64,000 bases of DNA from Deroplatys truncata (lineage: Eukaryota > Arthropoda > Insecta > Mantodea > Mantidae). A program made the translations under genes and the position numbers. Positions 58,085 to 64,000 of this stretch are shown piece after piece; within the stretch, counting starts at the first letter, position 1, and every line of letters starts with the position of its first letter. The DNA is taken from NCBI GenBank assembly GCA_030765065.1, contig CM060990.1, positions 414,789,198 through 414,853,197 on the forward strand, written 5' to 3'. The notes beneath the pieces are model-generated. The model saw nothing but the letters and a program-made list of their open reading frames with translations, was not told the DNA's origin and searched no databases.

Positions 58085-59260
58085 TAATGAAACGCTGTTC
58101 GTCGATCGATGAATACGATTGAGTATTTTTGATTGCTTAATGTAATTAAGTGTATATGAATTGAGTCGCGCACCTGGTCACCATCGTATATGTGTGCCTG
58201 ATAAGGTGATTATTATGCGTGTATAATTATTACCACTAATAATATTTGTTTAATTCTACTTTTGAAGGAGTTTATAAGAATATTGCACCGCTTAGATGAA
58301 TCCGTGGCTGAAAGGACAGAGTTGTCGTAACTAGACGTTAACGATGATAATTTCGCTGAAAACCCGCAGGCGGCCCCTCCCCTGTGCGCTACACCACTCG
58401 ACTGAACCCTCTCACAACTACAAACAGGTTAGCCGGCATCCCCTTCCTTCCCTCTCGTTGCAGCTCACGACCTGCAGCGCGCGCACTCTAGCCGACAGAG
58501 TCGAAAGCTCGCTCTCCCACTCAAAGATGAAGATGCCGGAAATAGCCATTTTAAGAGTTTAAAGAACGCATGGAGGCCATGCTGACTCCGGGGAAAAGGC
58601 TAGCATAAATCATTTGAGATGGCCGATAAGGAACTTCACGCTTCAAGATATTTTTTCCAAGGTTTGTCTACACATAGGACTGTGGCTGAAAAATAAATTC
58701 GGTTAACATTATATCTGAATATAACATATGTTATTAATAAATAAATGAATAATGGACTGGTCTATTGATGAATACAATTAAGCATTTTGATTGATTAATG
58801 TAAATAAGCGTATATTAATTGACTTGGGCACCTGGTTGCTATCGTATGTGTGTTAAGGTGATTATTACGCGTGTATAACTATTACGACTAATAACAATTG
58901 TTTAATTCTACATTTAATAGAAAATATTTCTTGGGTTTATAGGAATATTACATCACTTGGATGAATTAAGAATGCATGATTGAAAGGACGGAGTTAACGT
59001 AAATACATAACACGAGACGTTAACGCGTGATTCTTTCACTGAAAACACGAGCGCGAGGTCCATCTCCTGTAGGGCCTGTAGCGCTAATGATCTCTTGGAT
59101 CTGCAGGCATGGGCCTCATCCCTTTCCCAAACACCCCTTCCCTTTCCATGCTAGGCACTGCCTTCCGCGCACCTCTTTTACGCTCTCTAGCAGACAGCGA
59201 CGAAGGTTCAAGTTATATATTACATACGTTATTAATAAATAAATAATGAACTAAATAAAT
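58085..59260 (+). repeat. Tandem duplication of a ~0.6-kb unit
   Basis: GATGAATACRATTRAGYATTTT…GGTGATTATTAYGCGTGTATAA…TTTAATTCTAC occurs at 58,108-58,260 and 58,772-58,920. Each copy is followed by a related GAAAACNCG…CCTTCC…CTCTAGC(A/C)GACAG stretch (58,358-58,500; 59,037-59,200). No coding content recognised. Confidence 0.65.
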
Positions 59261-59369
59261 AATGGAATATGGAGAGTACCCTAAACAAAACGCCTTCCCT
59301 GTTACTCTTTACCAAACAGCTAAAAACAAGCACAAATATATCAAGACAGTCAATATAGCACTCCACGCG

Positions 59370-59800
59370 CATAGCCATGAACTTTAAAACAGACATTGTC
59401 GATAATGTACCACACGCGCAAACGCAAACACGTTCATAGGCATGGGCTTTAAAACAGACATCGCCAATAAAGTACCCCAGCCCGCTCACACAAGCAAGCG
59501 CATAGGTAGGGACTTTAAAGCAGACATCGCCAATAAAGTACCCAGCCAGCTCACGCAATCACGCGCATAGCCATGGCCTTTAAAACAGACATTTTGGATA
59601 AAGTACCCCACGCGCCAATGCAATCACGCGCATATGCATGGACTTTAAAACAGACATTGTCAATAAAGTACCGCACTGCCAGCGCAATCACCTGCATAGA
59701 TATGAACTTTAAAACAGACATTGTCGATAAAGTACCACACTTATAGCGCAAGCACACGCATAGGCATGGTCTTTGAAACAGTCATTACCGATAAAAAACG
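59370..59800 (+). repeat. ~65-bp minisatellite, about seven units
   Basis: CGCATAGNCATGGACTTTAAA followed by ACAGACATTGTCGATAAAGTACC recurs at about 59,383, 59,448, 59,513, 59,577, 59,643, 59,707 and 59,771. The minus frames across it are repeat translations. 59,800-60,600 has no recognised gene; a B-box-like GGTTCGAATCTCGG at 60,211 stands alone. Confidence 0.85.
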
Positions 59801-60754
59801 CATCCATCACGCAAGCACTCTCTCTCACTCTCTACGTTACGCCAACGATTTATATAGCGGTTTACACACCTTTGCAAAAATATGTTGTTAACCCTTGAAG
59901 AGGGTAAATCTTTCCGCTACCTGGGTTTCTACACAGGCTTAATGGACGGGATTCCTGAGAAGAGATAGGGTCTAAAGCGGGTGAATAGATTTTCCCCAAG
60001 ACGCCGGAAATTACATCGAGTGAAACAAGGATAATATATTTGCATTACTATCGCTAAAATTATATTATCGTCAAGAAAGCTTATTTGTTTATTCCATTTA
60101 AACAGACTGGTGTTTCAGCATCCATATCTAAAATTAGTTGATCCAGCAACACTCCAATTGAATAAATATCAGAATTCTCTGAGAGATAACGTGACTTTTC
60201 AGATTCGAGATGTCACTGGTTCGAATCTCGGTTAGGTGATTTACCGCGCATGGCAAGCCCACTCATTAACGATCTTTATAAGCGTGAGTGTAAAATATTT
60301 TCCTACGGGGTATGGTGTATAGATCCGGTACCTAAACATTCGTTACTTGCACAATTATTGTTCCCATAACAACAATAAAAAGACGACTGTGGCAGACCCT
60401 TGCTTGTTTAGATATGCAGAGTCTAAAGCGGTATTGAATACCAGAGGGAAATCGAACTCTGAACTCAAATTAAAAATACACGGACTTTCAAAACGTGCAT
60501 TCTTCTCTTAGTAAGTATATAACATAGGAGGAGAAATCTTTTTAAACAGCCCTCCCTGCGAAAGATATTTTGAATATTCTCGATCTATGAATAGCAGTGG
60601 ATGCTGTCTGTAACCATTCGTCATTCGCACAACGATTGTTCACGGAGGCAGTAGATGTCAGGTTGGATGGAACAGACTCCAAGTTCAAATATTTAAAGGG
60701 TAGCGACCCTACCCTTTGACTGTCACGTCTCCTGGACCATCCTAAACACGTAAC

Positions 60755-61195
60755 GTAACACAGCCTAATCACGGTATGTAACAGCCTAATCACGGTATGT
60801 AACAGCCCAATCACGGTATGTAACAGCCTTAATCACGGTATGTAACAGCCCAATCACGATATGTAACAGCCTAATCACGTTATATCACAGCCTAAACACG
60901 TTATGTAACAGCCTAATCACGTTATGTGACAGCCTATTCACGGTATGTAACAACTTAATCACGGTATGCAACTGTCTAATAACTGTATGTAAGAGCCTAA
61001 TCACGGTATGTAACAGCCTAATCATGGTATGTAACAGCCCAATCGCGGTATGTAGCAGCCCATATTTAGCAGCCTAATCACTGTATGTAACAGCCTAATC
61101 ACGATATGTAACAGCCTATTCAGGGTATGTAACAGCCCAATCACGGTATGTAACAGCCTAACCACGATATGTAACAGCCTATTCAGAAATTGTAA
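60755..61195 (+). repeat. 21-bp satellite in the small foldback element, about 21 units
   Basis: Unit CCTAATCACGGTATGTAACAG, a diverged version of the giant element's CCTGATCACGCTATGTAACAA with the same length and orientation as its left array. Confidence 0.9.
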
Positions 61196-61199
61196 CAAC

Positions 61200-62480
61200 A
61201 TTCAGAAGACCACAGAACATCAACATACAGGTGACAGAGACGCGGCACGAGCTGGAACGATCCGAGATCTGGATACGTTAGGGACACCTCAGCGCAATGC
61301 ATGCTGTACAGATCTAAACCAACCACCAAACTTTCATTCAGAAGGTAACAATTCGAAGACATGAAGACGGTGGAGACGCGCAACTAGCTGGAACGATTCA
61401 GGAGATGGAAATGTTAGGGACATCCAGCGCCATGCAGGCTGTAGAGATCTATACAGACCACCAAAGTTTAATTCAGAAGGTAACAGTTCATCGAAGTGTA
61501 GATGTCAGAGACGCGCGACTGGCTGCAACGGTCCGAGAGCGGAAATGTTAGCGAGACCCAGTGCATCGTAAGCTGTTCAGATCTATACCGATCACCAAAC
61601 TTTACTTCAGAATGCCACAGATCCTCGACATACAGGTGACACAGACGAGCGACGAGCTGGAATGGTCCAGGAGCTGGAAATGTTAGGGCCACCTCAGCGC
61701 AATGCAGACTAAAAATCTAAACCAACTGCCAGACTTTACTTCAGAAGGTTACAAATCGGCGACATGAAGATGGCAGAAATGTGCGACGAGCTGGAGCGGT
61801 ACGAGATCTGGAAAAGTTAGGGAAATCCAGCGCAATAAGCTGTTCAGATCTATACAGACCACCAAACTTTAATTCAGGGGGTAACAGATCGTTGACATGA
61901 AGATGGTAGAGACGCGCGACTAGCTGGAACGGTCGAGATCTGGAAACTTTAGGAACACCCAGCCCAATGCAGACTGCAAAGATCTATACAGACCACCAAA
62001 CTTTAATTCAGAAGGTAACAGTTCATCGAAGTGTAGATGTCAGAGACGCGCGACTGGCTGCAACGGTCCGAGAGCGGAAATGTTAGCGAGACCCAGTGCA
62101 TCGTAAGCTGTTCAGATCTATACCGATCACCAAACTTTACTTCAGAATGCCACAGATCCTCGACATACAGGTGACACAGACGAGCGACGAGCTGGAATGG
62201 TCCAGGAGCTGGAAATGTTAGGGCCACCTCAGCGCAATGCAGACTAAAAATCTAAACCAACTGCCAGACTTTACTTCAGAAGGTAACAAATCGGCGACAT
62301 GAAGATGGCAGAAATGTGCGACGAGCTGGAGCGGTACGAGATCTGGAAATGTTAGGGACATCCAGTGCAATGCAAGTTGTTCAGATCTACAAAGACCATC
62401 AAACTTTAATTCAGAAGATAACAGTTCATCGAAATGTGTATGACAGAGACGCGGGACGAGCTGGAACGGTCCGAATGACT
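61200..62480 (+). repeat. 135-bp satellite, about nine units, with an exact 535-bp duplication
   Basis: GGAAATGTTAGGGACATCCAG…GATCTATACAGACCACCAAACTTTAATTCAGAAGG recurs every ~135 bases. The segment around 61,445-61,810 is repeated at 61,980-62,345, with at least 225 bases identical. 135 is 45 codons, so minus frames of 74-101 codons result; I regard these as repeat translations. Confidence 0.85.
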
Positions 62481-62866
62481 CTTGTTCCAGAGAGTATCCT
62501 TTTTCCCTGCTCGCACCCGCCATCTTCTGGTTACGTGGCGTTGTAACGTGATGTTATGCTGTTAGGACGGACCAGGAGACGTGACAGTGAAAGGGCGGGG
62601 CCCCTACCCTTTAAAGATTTGAACATGGAGTCTGTTCCATCCAACCTGACATTTACTGCCTCCGTGAACAATCGTTGCGCGGAGGACGAATGTTTCCAGA
62701 GAGCATCCTTTCACGTTGCTGTGCATAGATAGAGGTTCTCTCCGCTGTTCTCATCTAAAATATATACATAGTTGCGTGATATGAATTTATTCATTCGCTT
62801 TTAACTCCTTCGAGCGTTAGCACTCACGTATTCATTTAATTTCTTTACAGTTTTAGCATGAAGTAA

Positions 62867-63258
62867 TTCCGGAGAAAATCTGTGCAACCAGCGTATGAGA
62901 AACTCAATTTTTCATACATTACACATGGAGGAAAACGACTCATTAATTGTTGTATATGCGGTCGGATTTTTAAGAATCGTTCTTTGTCAAGACTTAAGCT
63001 TCATAGAGCAAGATCTCATACTGAATCGAGCCTCTCTCCCACACTCAGGTCTCCTGTAGGCGAGGAGTTAGAATACATCGGAAGTCGCGTGAATTTGAAT
63101 TCTCCATTGATGATAATTCAGTGATATCTACGCTTGAAAATCAGGATAGACTGGTAAATATATTGAGGTTACTAACTGCATCGAAAGAAGCTGGTATTAG
63201 TGATCATACGGTGGAGATTGAAGACATTATAAGTAAGCTGAAAGCATCTAAAGTTTGA
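62867..63258 (+). pseudogene. C2H2/BED-like zinc-finger fragment
   Basis: The frame open from 62,867 to 63,122 shows RLINCCICGRIFKNRSLSRL then KLHRARSH, a C-x2-C…H-x4-H finger. The sequence continues in a second frame (about 63,091-63,258; EFEFSIDDNSVISTLENQD … ISKLKAS, stop TGA). A splice-acceptor-like TTTCTTTACAG ends at 62,850, but a TAA at 62,864 follows in the finger frame. Possibly a decayed exon of a transposon-derived or host finger protein. Not identified further. Confidence 0.4.
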
Positions 63259-63359
63259 GCATGACAGGATCTGGAAATTGTGTTAATCAATTTCGACAAT
63301 GGTTAATACGAACTTTGAAATATAAAGAACTTATAGCTATAAAATACATTATCCGGACA

Positions 63360-63640
63360 TTTCCGGGGTGTTTAATTTCACGGTTGGGAGAGGCGAGTTG
63401 TGTGTGAAGAGAGGTAACATCTATAGGGTAGAGGGCGGGGACCCTATCTTTCACGGATTAAAAAATTCCCTGGTGGTAGCTGGCGCAATCTATTGCTCCT
63501 CTCGAGGACTACCGACTTACACATCTCCTGAGAGATCCAGGATTCGGGGACCACCCTCATTCCGTGGATGAAAGTTACAGAGAGCATCCTTTTTCCAGCT
63601 GTGCTTATGCCGAGACTCCCCATCCGACACTTGAAACAAC
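63360..63640. repeat. Fragment sharing the foldback box
   Basis: Contains AGGGTAGAGGGCGGGGACCCTA and ACAGAGAGCATCCTTTTTCC. These match the hairpin-like AAAGGGTA…GGGGCCCCTACCCTTT and GAGAGCATCC strings of the 60.6-62.7 kb element. No satellite array is attached. Confidence 0.4.
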
Positions 63641-63734
63641 CAAGAAGATGAAACAATTAGAATGAGGATGGAGGTGAAACGTGAGAGGAAAACTTCAGAG
63701 GTGGAACGAACCTTCACAGCATTCGCCTAGCAAT

Positions 63735-63845
63735 CAGGGAAACCCGAAAAACCTCTGGGGGTCAGGAGGTGTAGGTTGCTGGGAATGAACCCTCGATCCG
63801 AATTCAAGTCACGGACGTTACCACCTGAGCTATTCCACTCGATTA
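63735..63845 (-). mobile_element. tRNA-derived SINE head (family B)
   Basis: The minus strand reads GGAATAGCTCAGGTGGTAACG (A box), and 35-40 bases later GAGGGTTCATTCCCAGCAACC (B box). Similar to the head at 53,586-54,085. Confidence 0.55.
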
Positions 63846-63886
63846 GTTAGTGTGTAACACGCAAATGACCTTAGTTGGGTGTCGTC

Positions 63887-64000
63887 CTCCGTAGTGTAGT
63901 GGTTACCATGCTAGCCTCTATTTCCCGACGTCGCGGGTTCAAACCCGGCGGAGGGCGATGCAATTTTCGGGCGTAAATTTCGTAGCATGGCTACCTTCGG
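63887..64000 (+). mobile_element. tRNA-derived SINE (family A), cut by the window end
   Basis: The A box lies in CCGTAGTGTAGTGGTTACC and the B box in GCGGGTTCAAACCCGGC. The acceptor-like ends CCTCCG/CGGAGG pair, but the anticodon arm does not. The body GGGCGATGCAATTTTCGGGC matches the SINE at 23,545-23,815. A SINE is therefore preferred over a functional tRNA. Confidence 0.65.

Larger units (their letters stand above)
60600..62715. mobile_element. Small foldback relative of the giant element
   Basis: Inverted flanks of about 150 bp (60,610-60,765 and 62,545-62,700) share GTTCACGGAGGCAGTA, CAAGTTCAAAT, AAAGGGTA and TGACTGTCACGTCTCC. They correspond to the box at 38,895-39,060 and 47,540-47,720 of the giant element. 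Between them lie a 21-bp array and a 135-bp array that use the giant element's satellites. GAGAGYATCCTTT occurs at 62,488 and 62,699, as in the giant arms. Outer ends are not resolved. Confidence 0.75.

Noticed and set aside
63887..63958. Functional tRNA gene
   Set aside because: A and B boxes and an acceptor-like stem are present, but the anticodon stem does not pair and a SINE body follows that recurs at 23.5 kb.

Overview
The window looks like nuclear DNA of an arthropod, most likely an insect. It is AT-rich and dominated by transposable elements: Jockey-type non-LTR retrotransposons, a Penelope-like element, DUF4817/DDE transposons, a hAT element, MITEs and tRNA-derived SINEs. It also carries many minisatellites and contains no intact host gene that I can recognise. 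Calls rest on reading motifs by eye; no database search was possible.

Region by region: 0.26-0.84 kb is a 21-bp minisatellite. 1.07-3.0 kb holds a broken DNA-virus-like cluster (phospholipase A2-like, adenovirus-pX-like and capsid-like fragments). 4.85-15.29 kb is a nest of retroelements: a minus-strand Jockey element, a plus-strand Penelope GIY-YIG end, several detached Jockey 3' ends, two tandem gag-only units and a plus-strand Jockey reverse transcriptase, with Penelope-type ends in opposite orientations at the borders. 15.3-34.5 kb is mostly non-coding sequence with degenerate repeats, three broken DUF4817/DDE transposase copies (one split by a hAT element), two copies of a ~360-bp MITE and SINEs.

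34,542-52,423 is the outstanding feature: a ~17.9-kb palindromic (foldback) element. Its arms of roughly 5 kb are about 98% alike where I compared the outermost ~370 bp, and they are built from 105-120-bp, 418-bp, ~70-bp and 135-bp repeats. The arms lead into a 21-bp satellite (about 5.3 kb on the left, 2.1 kb on the right) whose orientation flips exactly at a 360-bp MITE on the axis. A 4-bp direct repeat (TCAT) flanks the whole unit. A small relative with the same modules in a rearranged order lies at 60.6-62.7 kb.

52.4-64 kb holds SINEs, another broken DUF4817 transposase, GC-rich and ~65-bp minisatellites, the small foldback relative, a zinc-finger-like fragment and a SINE cut by the window end.

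No genes appear to work together as a living pathway. The biology is that of mobile DNA: autonomous families (Jockey, Penelope, DUF4817-DDE, hAT) are present only as broken copies beside their non-autonomous passengers (gag-only units, MITEs, SINEs, foldback elements). The foldback/MITE structure is the best candidate for something undescribed.
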